From an uncultured Collinsella sp. (GTDB taxonomy: Bacteria; Actinomycetota; Coriobacteriia; Coriobacteriales; Coriobacteriaceae), in the NCBI GenBank assembly GCA_902493855.1, contig CABUQV010000006.1:1-64000 (forward strand): a stretch of DNA of 64,000 nucleotides, read 5' to 3'. Of this stretch, positions 7,603-15,606 are shown piece by piece (within the stretch, counting starts at the first letter, position 1; each line of letters begins with the position of its first letter). A program made the position numbers and the translations under genes. The notes under the pieces are model-generated. The model saw only the letters and a list, made by a program, of their open reading frames with translations, was not told where the DNA came from and did not search any database.

Positions 7603-10600
7603 CTAGGCCCGCGGTACGATCGGGCGGTTAACTTTGGCTAGCATATCAGAAGCGCACGAATCGAGCGCCCAGCTCCGGAAAGCCGAGAACTCCATGCGCG
7701 AGCGCAAGCCCTCCAAATAGCGAATTGACCTGCTCAATTGCACGCGGCCGGGGTTTTCGGCCATCGCGATGCGACGGGTGTCGTCAAACCCCGAAACGCG
7801 ACAGAAACCGAGTTCTTCGAAGATTCCCAGGCCGCTTGCCACCGAGCGCTCATCGACCGGCGTGCGCGCGTCGATTGCAAGGCACATCTGCGCAATGTCG
7901 ATATCGCTTGCGCAGAATGAATCATCCCCCGTCTTACCACGGTTGGAGCGCCACATGGTCTGCAGCGCTCGATAGAGCGTGACGAGCTCGTCGCGCTCGG
8001 GCGCATAGCAGTCGAGTAGGCGCTCGTTAATGCGGGCGTCGCGCGACGAATAGAGCAGGTGAATCACGGCGGGCTGTCCATCGCGACCGGCGCGGCCACT
8101 CATCTGGTTAAACTCAATCGCGCCAAACGGCATGTGATAGAGCACGACATGGCGAATATCGGGAAGGTTGACGCCCTCGCCAAAGGCAGATGTCGAGACG
8201 ATGCAGCTAAGGCTGCCGTCTCGAAACGCCTCCTCTACGCGATGGCGGTCGGTGCGCGTAAGGCCCGCGTTGTAAAAGGCGATATGTGACGCGTAGTCGG
8301 GAACGCGTTTGCGTAGCGTCTTGGCAAGCGCCACGGACTGATCACGCGAGTTGACGTAGATGACGGTCTTCTCCCCCGTCGCGACGATGGACACCAGGCG
8401 GTTTTCGCGGCTCGCAAGATCGCGGTCGTCCTCGAGCTGCAAGTTCTCGCGCACGGTCTCGTCGACCACCGTACGGGTAATCGGCAACACGCGGGCAAGC
8501 TCCGCAACGACCGGAGCCGTCGCGGTGGCCGTCGCCGCCATAACGACCGGATCGCCCAGGGCCTTGAGGATATCGGGCATGTCGAGGTATGCGCTGCGGT
8601 CGCCGCCCTTGGCAAGACCGGCATGGTGCGCCTCATCGATAACGACAAAGCCGATGCGCCCCGAACGCGCAAAGCGATCGCGGTGAATAGACAGGAACTC
8701 AGGCGTCGTGAGTACGATGCCGGTGCGGCCCGAAGCCAGGCCGGCAAACACGTCATCGCGCGCTGCTTTCACGGTCTCGCCGGTCAACACGCCCACGCCA
8801 ATGCCGAGCGCAGCCATCGTCGATGAGAGGTGATAGGCCTGGTCGGCAACGAGCGCACGCAGCGGATAGACAAAGATGCTCGCACGCCCACGAAGGACCG
8901 CCTCGCGCGCGGCGTGCACATGGAAGATGAGTGACTTGCCACGCCCCGTCCCCATGACGGCCAGAACACTTTGGTGATCGGCCAGAGCATCGAGTGCCTC
9001 GACCTGCGCGCGATGTGGCTGATTCGAGCCGATAAAGCTATGGATAAGCGAGCGCGTGAGCTCGGTATAAGAAAGCTGGGCGAGCGTCTCGCGTTTACGC
9101 GACTCCAGGCGCAGGCCAGAATCCGCCGGTTGCACGCCGCGGCGAAGCTCACATGCCGGATCGTCGATATTGGGCGCCGTGGTATCGCGGACCAAGACAT
9201 CTTTGATCATGAGCTTGGGCTTCACACGTCCCTGCCAATGCTCGGCCACGGCCTCGAACACCAAGTCGACGGCGCTGTCGCAGTTGATGAGCTTATCGAT
9301 TTGCGGCACGCGGAACATAATGGCCGGCACGCTCGCGGCTCCATCCGTCGCCACGAAGCGCATATGCTCGCCGGTCTTACCCACCACGGCGCGATCACAC
9401 ATCGTCACGCCCTCGGCAGCCAGCAGCGGCACCTTATTACCCTGGCCAAACGGCTCAAGGCGGGAAATCTGCTCGATGGTCTCGATATTCAACTCGGAAA
9501 GGTCGACCGTGGCGGCAACCTCGTCGGTGTCCTCAAAGTCCTCGGCTGGAAGCTCGGACAACACGGCGGAAAGACGTCGACGAAACTCATCGAGCTTAGA
9601 TGCCTCGATGGTCACGCCCACCGCACCGGCATGTCCGCCGCGGCGAATCAGCAGGTCGGAGCAGCGCTCTACGGCTTCGAACAGGTTGACCTTGCCCACC
9701 GAGCGACCCGAACCGCGTGCAACGCCGTCCTCGATCGAAAAGAGCAGCGCCGGCACGTGATAGCGATTGGTCAGGCGACTCGCCACGATGCCCTTGACGC
9801 CCTCATGCCAGCCCTCGCCACCCACGACGATTGCGCGACCGCCGTCATAAGTCTCCTCGACCTTTGCCATGGCATCGCGTGTGAGCTCCGCCTCGATCTC
9901 GCGACGCTGCCGGTTGATCTCCTCGAGCTCGGCCGCCAACGCGCTTGCCTCGATAGGATCGCGGGCAAGCAGCAGATCGAGCGCCAGCTTGGGATCGGCC
10001 ATGCGGCCGGCAGCATTCAGACGAGGGATGAGCGAAAACGACAGGCCGTCAGCCGTAATGGTAGAAAGGTCGGCCTTGGCAAGTGCGGCAAGCGCGATAT
10101 AGCCGGGACGAGCCGTCACGCGCATCTGCTGGATGCCCTCGGCGACCAGCGCGCGATTCTCGGGCGTGAGCGGCATCATGTCGGACACGGTGCCCAGCGC
10201 CGCGACCTCTATCAGCGAACGCCAATACGACGGCTTGCCCAAACGCTCGCCCAAAACCTGTACCAGCTTGAGTGCCACGCCGGCACCGGCAAGCTCACGC
10301 GAAGGACCCTCGTCCTCGAGCTTAGGGTCGGTCAGGGGCACGCCCTGCGGCACCTGATCGGAGGGCTCGTGATGGTCCGTGACCACCAAATCGATCCCCA
10401 GGCTCTCCAGATAGGAAACCTCTTCTTTGGCGGCAATGCCGTTATCGACGGTCACGATCAGCTGGGGACGAGCGAGCTCGTTAACGCGGTCGAGCGCCGC
10501 ACGCGAAAGACCGTAGCCCTCGTCAAAGCGATGCGGAATAAACGGCGTGACATCGGCGCCAAACGTCCGCAGCGCCTCGGTCAACAGACAAGTCGACGTA

Positions 10601-10890
10601 ATGCCGTCGACGTCAAAATCACCAAAGATGGCGATGCGTTCGCGGTTGCGGATGGCGCGCTCGACACGATTGGCAACGACCGACATGCCCGGGATAATGA
10701 GTGGGTCGGCCCAGTCGCGATCGAGCGAAGGCGTCAAAAATAGCTGTCCTTCCTCAATCGAGGCAATGCCGTGCGCAACCATAATGCGCGCCACCAGCCC
10801 GGGTATGCCCAGACCAGCCGAAAGCTCCTTTTCGAGCTCGGGATTTTGCTGGGCGACCGCCCAGCGATGCGTCGTCTTAAGCGATGACAT
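7603..10890 (-). CDS. recJ: RecJ exonuclease fused to a RecQ-like superfamily 2 helicase
   Basis: A ~1095-residue two-part repair protein. The first ~590 residues are RecJ, the 5'-3' single-strand DNA exonuclease: DFDVDG near residue 91, VTVDNG, TDHHEPSD (the DHH signature) and the DHHA1 motif GGHAGAVG. From about residue 630 a helicase follows: Walker A GTGRGKS, VIDEAHHA (DEAH box), ATATATA and QMSGRAGRDGQ (motif VI). RecJ and RecQ-type helicases cooperate in recombination repair, and here they are physically joined. I chose the ATG at 10890 because the protein then begins MSSLKTTHRWAVAQ, which matches RecJ N-termini; a GTG at 10935 is in frame. The gene heads a unit with rel. Confidence 0.9.
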   Translation of the reverse strand: MSSLKTTHRWAVAQQNPELEKELSAGLGIPGLVARIMVAHGIASIEEGQLFLTPSLDRDWADPLIIPGMSVVANRVERAIRNRERIAIFGDFDVDGITSTCLLTEALRTFGADVTPFIPHRFDEGYGLSRAALDRVNELARPQLIVTVDNGIAAKEEVSYLESLGIDLVVTDHHEPSDQVPQGVPLTDPKLEDEGPSRELAGAGVALKLVQVLGERLGKPSYWRSLIEVAALGTVSDMMPLTPENRALVAEGIQQMRVTARPGYIALAALAKADLSTITADGLSFSLIPRLNAAGRMADPKLALDLLLARDPIEASALAAELEEINRQRREIEAELTRDAMAKVEETYDGGRAIVVGGEGWHEGVKGIVASRLTNRYHVPALLFSIEDGVARGSGRSVGKVNLFEAVERCSDLLIRRGGHAGAVGVTIEASKLDEFRRRLSAVLSELPAEDFEDTDEVAATVDLSELNIETIEQISRLEPFGQGNKVPLLAAEGVTMCDRAVVGKTGEHMRFVATDGAASVPAIMFRVPQIDKLINCDSAVDLVFEAVAEHWQGRVKPKLMIKDVLVRDTTAPNIDDPACELRRGVQPADSGLRLESRKRETLAQLSYTELTRSLIHSFIGSNQPHRAQVEALDALADHQSVLAVMGTGRGKSLIFHVHAAREAVLRGRASIFVYPLRALVADQAYHLSSTMAALGIGVGVLTGETVKAARDDVFAGLASGRTGIVLTTPEFLSIHRDRFARSGRIGFVVIDEAHHAGLAKGGDRSAYLDMPDILKALGDPVVMAATATATAPVVAELARVLPITRTVVDETVRENLQLEDDRDLASRENRLVSIVATGEKTVIYVNSRDQSVALAKTLRKRVPDYASHIAFYNAGLTRTDRHRVEEAFRDGSLSCIVSTSAFGEGVNLPDIRHVVLYHMPFGAIEFNQMSGRAGRDGQPAVIHLLYSSRDARINERLLDCYAPERDELVTLYRALQTMWRSNRGKTGDDSFCASDIDIAQMCLAIDARTPVDERSVASGLGIFEELGFCRVSGFDDTRRIAMAENPGRVQLSRSIRYLEGLRSRMEFSAFRSWALDSCASDMLAKVNRPIVPRA

Positions 10891-10942
10891 AGGCGCCCAC
10901 CCCCGATAGGGGCAGGTCGCCGCGATACCTCTCACGGTTCAT
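10877..10942 (-). CDS. Possible 21-codon leader peptide overlapping the recJ start
   Basis: A short frame, MNRERYRGDLPLSGVGAYVI plus Ala, begins at an ATG nine bases downstream of GAGGA, a better ribosome site than that of recJ itself. Its TAA lies 14 bases inside recJ, so translation could be coupled by termination-reinitiation. There is no known family; it could be chance. Confidence 0.3.
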   Translation of the reverse strand: MNRERYRGDLPLSGVGAYVIA

Positions 10943-10998
10943 AGCGATGAGTCCTCTGTGTATGCCCGCTTCGGCAGGCAGATCTGTTGAACGGATTT

Positions 10999-11004
10999 AT
11001 TATA
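10999..11004 (-). promoter_or_regulatory. Perfect -10 box for the recJ-rel unit
   Basis: On the minus strand TATAAT occurs at 11004-10999, about 57 bases before the leader-peptide ATG and 110 before recJ. No convincing -35 hexamer is visible at the expected distance, so the call rests on the -10 box and its position. Confidence 0.4.
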
Positions 11005-11166
11005 CCGTGCGACACGGACGCAGAACCTCGCAGCGCGCCGCGGTTTCGGTAAACGATGACGGTAATAGCCTCGAAATAATCGAGCGTCTCAGCCGCACGG
11101 ACACATACGAGCGTCTAGCATATCCATTCAAAACGGATTCACGAGCAAAGGGAGTCACAAGCGCAT

Positions 11167-12165
11167 ATGAAGCAATGGGTTGGATTGGGCAAGTTTCTCG
11201 CTGGGCATATGCAGGTCATCGTTCCGATTTGCGTGGCACTCGGCGTGCTCTTTCCTCAGCAGATCGGCGTACTTAAGCCCATCGTTCCCGCCCTCTTCGC
11301 CTTTATGACGTTCCAAGGTGCGCTCAGCAACACCTTTCACCAGGTGGCTGAGGTGTTCCATCGTCCGCTGCATTTGATTTTGGCGTTAATTGTCTCCGCT
11401 GCGCTCATCCCCATCGCGGCGTATGCCATGGGCTCGCTGTTCTTTGGTTCCAACCCCAACCTTGTCTGCGGCATCGTGCTCGAGTACAGCGTACCCGTGG
11501 CAGTCACTGCCTTTATGTGGATTAGCATGTTCGGCGGCAACGGCCCGCTCGCGCTCACCATCATCCTGACGTCCTCGGTCATCTCACCTGTGACGATTCC
11601 TCTTACGCTCAAGCTCCTGCTGGGCGCCACCGTCTCGATCGATGTGCCGAGCATGATGCAAGACATGGCCTTTATGATCGCCATCCCCGCCGTGCTCGGC
11701 ATCGTGATCAACGAACTCACGCGCGGATGGGGACACGAGAAACTCTCCCCCGCGCTCTCGCCCGCCTGCAAGTTCATGATGATGGGCGTTATCGCGTCTA
11801 ACTCCACCGCCATGAGCGAGTACGTGCTGCACATGAACGCGGTGCGCCTGGAAGTCGCCCTTTTTATTTTAGTCTTCGCCATCAGCGGCTTTGTCGTCGG
11901 TTTTCTGGTCGCCCGCGCGCTCCATCTGCCATTTAACGAGACGACTACCATGTGCTTTACCTGCGGCATGCGTAACATCTCTTCGGGTGCCGTCATCGCC
12001 ACGCAGTACTTTCCGGGCGAAGTCGTGTTTCCCGTCATGTGCGGAACGCTGTTTCAGCAGGTACTCGCTTCGCTTATCGGGCATCTCTTTGAGCGTCTGA
12101 CCGGCGAGGAGCGCGCCGCCCAACGCAAGCGGGTCGAGGCCGGCCGCGACGCCATGGCACGCTAG
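11167..12165 (+). CDS. Bile acid:sodium symporter (BASS) superfamily transporter
   Basis: A 332-residue membrane protein with about nine or ten hydrophobic helices and no soluble domain. The C-terminal half contains the conserved CGMRNISSGAVIATQYFP segment, typical of sodium-coupled SBF/BASS carriers, and paired polar breaks in the helices (LEYSVPVAVTAF) expected at the sodium and substrate site. Bacterial BASS members move bile acids, pantothenate, pyruvate or other organic anions, so the substrate cannot be named from sequence. The ATG at 11167 has GGGAG about 14 bases upstream, longer than usual. It is divergent from recJ and convergent with the GalT-like gene (30 bases apart), so it is probably monocistronic. 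Confidence 0.8.
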   Translation: MKQWVGLGKFLAGHMQVIVPICVALGVLFPQQIGVLKPIVPALFAFMTFQGALSNTFHQVAEVFHRPLHLILALIVSAALIPIAAYAMGSLFFGSNPNLVCGIVLEYSVPVAVTAFMWISMFGGNGPLALTIILTSSVISPVTIPLTLKLLLGATVSIDVPSMMQDMAFMIAIPAVLGIVINELTRGWGHEKLSPALSPACKFMMMGVIASNSTAMSEYVLHMNAVRLEVALFILVFAISGFVVGFLVARALHLPFNETTTMCFTCGMRNISSGAVIATQYFPGEVVFPVMCGTLFQQVLASLIGHLFERLTGEERAAQRKRVEAGRDAMAR

Positions 12166-12195
12166 GCTGTCCGCATTACGCGGGTGTCAGTCTTA

Positions 12196-12993
12196 CTATA
12201 CGATCGTTTCCAGATGCGCACGCAGGCGCTCAGCATCGATATCGAGCGTTGTCTCGGCATTGACCTGGGCCAAACGATAGCCGACAAAGTAGGGCGAAAC
12301 CACCCAACGCGGCAGCGCCTTGGCAATGGTCCGACCGCCCAAGTGATAGAAGAACAAGTTGTACGACTCTGCGCGACCACCGTGGTGCTCGTCCAGGATA
12401 TAGCGCAGAGTTGCCTGGATCGCATCGGCGAAGAGATCCGCCTCGGCTTGGTCTCGCGTGCCACTGCTGGCGGCGATTCCCTGCGGGGCTGAAACATTGA
12501 CCTCAAAGAACCCCATAATCGGTTCGGTTGAGATGTTGACCGCAACCCTTCCCCTCTGCCAAACATCGATGCCTTCAAAGTTGGCTGAGGTCAGCGCCGC
12601 ATAGCCGTCCTCCTGTTCCAGGCCCACAATCTGCATGTGTGGATGGACGAGGCTGCCGCCCGAAAGTGGGCCTTTGTTCTTGTACATGAGCACACTGCGG
12701 TACTGTTGGGAATCGATCATCTGCTGCCAACAGCCCAGGGCAAACCGCATCACATGATGCAGCTCATCCGGTTCATAGGTCACCAGGTCGGCGTCGTGAT
12801 TGGCAGACTCGATCAATACGGTCTGACGTGTGGCCCGCAAGGTCTTGAACTTATTCTCGAGCCAGATACAGTCACCATCGCGCTGGATGATGTTGGCAAG
12901 TCCCTCCGTGTCGCAAAAGGGGCACGCGGTGCCAGGGCGACGATTATCGTCGGGCTTACCGCTCGCCTGCTGAACGTCAAATACCAGCGCCAC
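12196..12993 (-). CDS. HIT/GalT-like protein, DUF4931-type
   Basis: A 265-residue protein of the HIT/galactose-1-phosphate uridylyltransferase superfamily. It carries a CPFC zinc-type motif near residue 24 and the nucleotidyl-transfer motif GGSLVHPHMQIV near 110-120, with the HxH core. The sequence reads like the bacterial DUF4931 group rather than true GalT, because the GalT HPHxQ region is only partly matched (HPHMQ). It may transfer or hydrolyse a nucleotidyl group on a sugar phosphate; the substrate is unknown. The GTG start three bases after the cutC stop has GGAGG inside the end of cutC, so the two genes are translationally linked. Confidence 0.65.
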   Translation of the reverse strand: MALVFDVQQASGKPDDNRRPGTACPFCDTEGLANIIQRDGDCIWLENKFKTLRATRQTVLIESANHDADLVTYEPDELHHVMRFALGCWQQMIDSQQYRSVLMYKNKGPLSGGSLVHPHMQIVGLEQEDGYAALTSANFEGIDVWQRGRVAVNISTEPIMGFFEVNVSAPQGIAASSGTRDQAEADLFADAIQATLRYILDEHHGGRAESYNLFFYHLGGRTIAKALPRWVVSPYFVGYRLAQVNAETTLDIDAERLRAHLETIV

Positions 12994-12996
12994 GGG

Positions 12997-13674
12997 TTAT
13001 ACCTCCAGCGGCACGATCTTGGTGCCATGGAGCTCGGAGACGCCTAGCGCCGCCGCGACCGCGTCGCGATTTGCCGTAGTGATGCCGCCGCCGGGAAGGA
13101 TGGTCAAACGATCGCCCGCATACTCGATTAAACGAGCCAGGTAATCGAAATTATCCTCGATCGACGTACCGGCAGCGCCGCCATGCGTGAGGATGCGCGT
13201 AACGCCGCAGTCGGCAAGTGTATCAATCGCATCGAGCTGAGCCTCGGGCGAGAGCTGGTCAAATGACATGTGGAAGGTGATGTCGATGGGATCACGCTTA
13301 CATTCCTCGGTCGCGCAGCCCGCAGCCATCACGAGGGCGCCAAGCGTAAGTTCGTCGAGCGCCCATCCGCCAGCGCAGGGTTTGCAGCAGCCAAAGACCA
13401 AGCCGTCAACGCCCGCACTCACGGCAAGGCCCAAGTCCATCTCCATCATGCGCAGCTCATCCTGGTTGTAGTGAAAGTCGCCGCCACGCGGACGGATCAT
13501 GCACATCACCCGTGCATCGTGTTCGTGGGCATAGTTGGTCGTAGCGCTGATAACGCCGGCCGAGGGCGTGGTACCACCGACGGCAAGGTTATCGCACAGC
13601 TCGATGCGCCTTGCACCGGCCTCGATAGCCGCCGGCACCCGCTCAAAGTTCTCGGCACAAAACTCGTACAGCAT
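12997..13674 (-). CDS. cutC: CutC family protein
   Basis: A 225-residue TIM-barrel protein of the CutC family, originally linked to copper homeostasis in E. coli, though later work has questioned direct copper handling. Conserved segments include ELCDNLAVGGTTPS near residue 25, the MIRPRGGDF motif, THGGAAGTS and LPGGGI. It is cytosolic, with no signal peptide. I use the ATG at 13674 (MLYEFCAENF) because GGGGG lies eight bases upstream and the N-terminus matches the family; an in-frame ATG at 13731 adds an unlikely charged extension. It is the first gene of a two-gene unit with the HIT/GalT-like protein. Confidence 0.88.
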   Translation of the reverse strand: MLYEFCAENFERVPAAIEAGARRIELCDNLAVGGTTPSAGVISATTNYAHEHDARVMCMIRPRGGDFHYNQDELRMMEMDLGLAVSAGVDGLVFGCCKPCAGGWALDELTLGALVMAAGCATEECKRDPIDITFHMSFDQLSPEAQLDAIDTLADCGVTRILTHGGAAGTSIEDNFDYLARLIEYAGDRLTILPGGGITTANRDAVAAALGVSELHGTKIVPLEV

Positions 13675-13732
13675 AGATAGACCCCCAAAGACAGCAGATG
13701 TTTTCCGACGGGCATTGTCACACATCCCCATG

Positions 13733-13801
13733 AAGTTGCGGTGGAATAGGGACTGTTTTGGCCTCTGAGACTCCCATTTAGTCCCTATTCCACCGCAACT
13801 T
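13733..13801. repeat. Perfect 22-bp inverted repeat upstream of cutC
   Basis: The arms at 13733-13754 (AAGTTGCGGTGGAATAGGGA then CT) and 13780-13801 are exact complements around a 25-nt loop. It lies about 60 bases upstream of the chosen cutC start. It could be an mRNA leader structure, a terminator or a mobile intergenic palindrome. Confidence 0.8.
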
Positions 13802-13804
13802 AAA

Positions 13805-13843
13805 GGGGGTAGTCATTGGGGACGTTCTTAAACGACTACCCCC
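13805..13843. repeat. Second hairpin, 10-bp perfect stem
   Basis: GGGGGTAGTC (13805-13814) pairs with GACTACCCCC (13834-13843) around a 19-nt loop. It follows the 22-bp inverted repeat by three bases. Confidence 0.7.
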
Positions 13844-13888
13844 AAGTATCAGACCAAAGTAACGCCGCAGGCAGACGACGGACAGCGA

Positions 13889-13988
13889 GCGGGCACCAGA
13901 GCGAACAAATTGGCATGAAAAGAGGACGGCATAGACCTTCTGGTCATGCCGCCCTCTTTGAATGACAAGTTGTCGCTCTGGTGCCCGC
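13889..13988 (-). terminator. ~100-nt nested hairpin after livF
   Basis: The outer arms GCGGGCACCAGAGCGA (13889-13904) and its complement (ending at 13988) enclose further complementary segments, including GGCAT...ATGCC near 13926-13951 and a GAGG/CCTC pairing. It lies 44 bases beyond the livF stop and would end the liv operon transcript. It is far longer than a minimal terminator and lacks a clean U tract. Confidence 0.6.
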
Positions 13989-14031
13989 GCAGCGTCGACT
14001 GGTCCGCCGTTCGGTAGAACGGCGGAACCTC

Positions 14032-14745
14032 CTAGCCACCCAGATAGGCCTTGCGGACGTTATCGTCGTGCAGGAGTTCTTGGCCCGTGCCGGTCATGGT
14101 GATCTTGCCGGTCTCGAGCACGTAGCCGCGTGTGGCGATGGAAAGAGCCATCTGTGCGTTTTGCTCGACCAGAAGCACCGTGGTGCCGGCCTTGTGCAGG
14201 TCCTCGACAATCTGGAAGATCTGCTCAATCAGAATCGGCGCCAGACCCATGGAAGGCTCGTCGAGCATAAGCAGTTTGGGGTTACTCATAAGAGCGCGCC
14301 CCATAACAAGCATCTGCTGCTCACCGCCCGAAAGGGTGCCGGCGACCTGGCGACGGCGTTCCTTCAGGCGCGGGAACTGCTCGTAGACGCGCTCGAGGCC
14401 CGGAGCCACCGTGGACTTGGGCTGCGTGTAGGCGCCCATCTCCAGGTTCTCCTCAACCGTCATCTGCAAAAAGGCGCGACGACCCTCGGGAACCTGAGCC
14501 AGGCCCTTACCAACCAGCTTGTCGGCGGGCGTATGGGTAATGTCCTCGCCCATAAACTTGATGGAGCCGGTCTTGGAGCGCAGCAGGCCCGAGATGGTCT
14601 TGAGCGTTGTGGACTTGCCGGCACCGTTGGCACCAATCAAGGCCACGATCTCGCCCTCGTTAACGTTAAAGGAGATGTCCTTGATGGCGTGGATGGCGCC
14701 GTACCAGACGTTGATGTTGTAGACGGAAAGCATCGGCTCTGCCAT
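14032..14745 (-). CDS. livF: Branched-chain amino-acid ABC transporter ATP-binding protein
   Basis: A 237-residue ABC ATPase of the LivF type. It shows Walker A GANGAGKST near residue 37, the ABC signature LSGGEQQML, Walker B LLMLDEPSMGLAP and the switch histidine region (LLVEQNA). It pairs with LivG on the cytosolic face to drive import of leucine, isoleucine and valine or related amino acids. The ATG follows the livG TAA with no gap, and GGGGAG lies just upstream. It is the last gene of the liv operon, followed by the large hairpin at 13889-13988. Confidence 0.93.
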   Translation of the reverse strand: MAEPMLSVYNINVWYGAIHAIKDISFNVNEGEIVALIGANGAGKSTTLKTISGLLRSKTGSIKFMGEDITHTPADKLVGKGLAQVPEGRRAFLQMTVEENLEMGAYTQPKSTVAPGLERVYEQFPRLKERRRQVAGTLSGGEQQMLVMGRALMSNPKLLMLDEPSMGLAPILIEQIFQIVEDLHKAGTTVLLVEQNAQMALSIATRGYVLETGKITMTGTGQELLHDDNVRKAYLGG

Positions 14746-15606
14746 TTAGTTCTCCCCCTTATCCTGCTTACCCAGATACGCCTCGATAACGGCGTCGTTG
14801 TTCTGGATTTCCTCTGCCGTGCCCTTGGCGATAACCTTGCCAAAGTTAAGCACGCAGATGCCCTCGCAGATGTTCATAACGAGCGACATATCATGCTCGA
14901 TAAGCATGATGGCAATGCCAAAGGTGTCGCGAATCTTGACGATGTTCTCCATGAGCTCCGCGGTCTCGGACGGGTTCATGCCGGCGGCAGGCTCGTCGAG
15001 CAGCAGTAGCTTGGGGTTGGTGGCAAGCGCGCGGACGATCTCCAAACGACGCTGAGCGCCGTAAGGCAACGATCCGGCCTGCTCGTTTGCCAGATGTTCC
15101 ATATCAAAGATGGACAGCAGCTCCATGGCGCGCTCGTGGGCGGCCTTCTCGTGCTTCCAATACGTCGGCAGGCGCAGCACGCCCTCAAAGCCGGAGTAGC
15201 GCTCCTGGTTGTGCAGGCCGACCTTAACGTTGTCCTCCACCGTCATGGTGTTGAACAGGCGAATGTTCTGGAACGTACGGGCAATACCCATGCGGTTGAC
15301 CTGGTAGACCGACTTGCCCGAGGTGTCCTCACCATCGAGCAGGATGGTGCCGTGCGTAGGCTGGTACACCTTGGTGAGCAGGTTGAAGACCGTGGTCTTG
15401 CCGGCACCGTTGGGGCCGATGAGACCGGCGATCTCAGTCTTGCCGATGGTCAGGCTAAAGTCATCGACTGCCTTAAGGCCGCCGAATTCAATGCCCAGGT
15501 GGATGCACTCGAGCGCCGGGCGCTGGCCCAGGTCGCGGTCGGGAACGATGGCGCCAGAAGGATACGGGACCATCTTACCCTTGTTGAACTCAAACTTACT
15601 GGGCAT
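14746..15606 (-). CDS. livG: Branched-chain amino-acid ABC transporter ATP-binding protein
   Basis: A 286-residue LivG-type ATPase with Walker A GPNGAGKTT near residue 50, signature LPYGAQRRLEI, Walker B LLLDEPAAGMNP and LIEHDM. The LivG-specific insertion and the C-terminal segment GKVIAKGTAEEIQNNDAV are present. The ATG at 15606 has GGAGG nine bases upstream and overlaps the end of livM by 11 bases, so translation is probably coupled. The N-terminal ~28 residues before the ABC domain are a little longer than average. Confidence 0.93.
   Translation of the reverse strand: MPSKFEFNKGKMVPYPSGAIVPDRDLGQRPALECIHLGIEFGGLKAVDDFSLTIGKTEIAGLIGPNGAGKTTVFNLLTKVYQPTHGTILLDGEDTSGKSVYQVNRMGIARTFQNIRLFNTMTVEDNVKVGLHNQERYSGFEGVLRLPTYWKHEKAAHERAMELLSIFDMEHLANEQAGSLPYGAQRRLEIVRALATNPKLLLLDEPAAGMNPSETAELMENIVKIRDTFGIAIMLIEHDMSLVMNICEGICVLNFGKVIAKGTAEEIQNNDAVIEAYLGKQDKGEN

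Larger units (their letters stand above)
13675..14031. other. Hairpin-rich intergenic region between cutC and livF
   Basis: There is no gene here. Three separate stem-loops fill most of the stretch (13733-13801, 13805-13843 and 13889-13988), each listed on its own. The region is upstream of cutC and downstream of livF on the same strand, so the hairpins may insulate the two units. Confidence 0.75.

Noticed and set aside
8971..10743. 590-codon plus-strand frame opposite recJ
   Set aside because: Antisense to the DHH and DHHA1 motifs of recJ; composition typical of a shadow.
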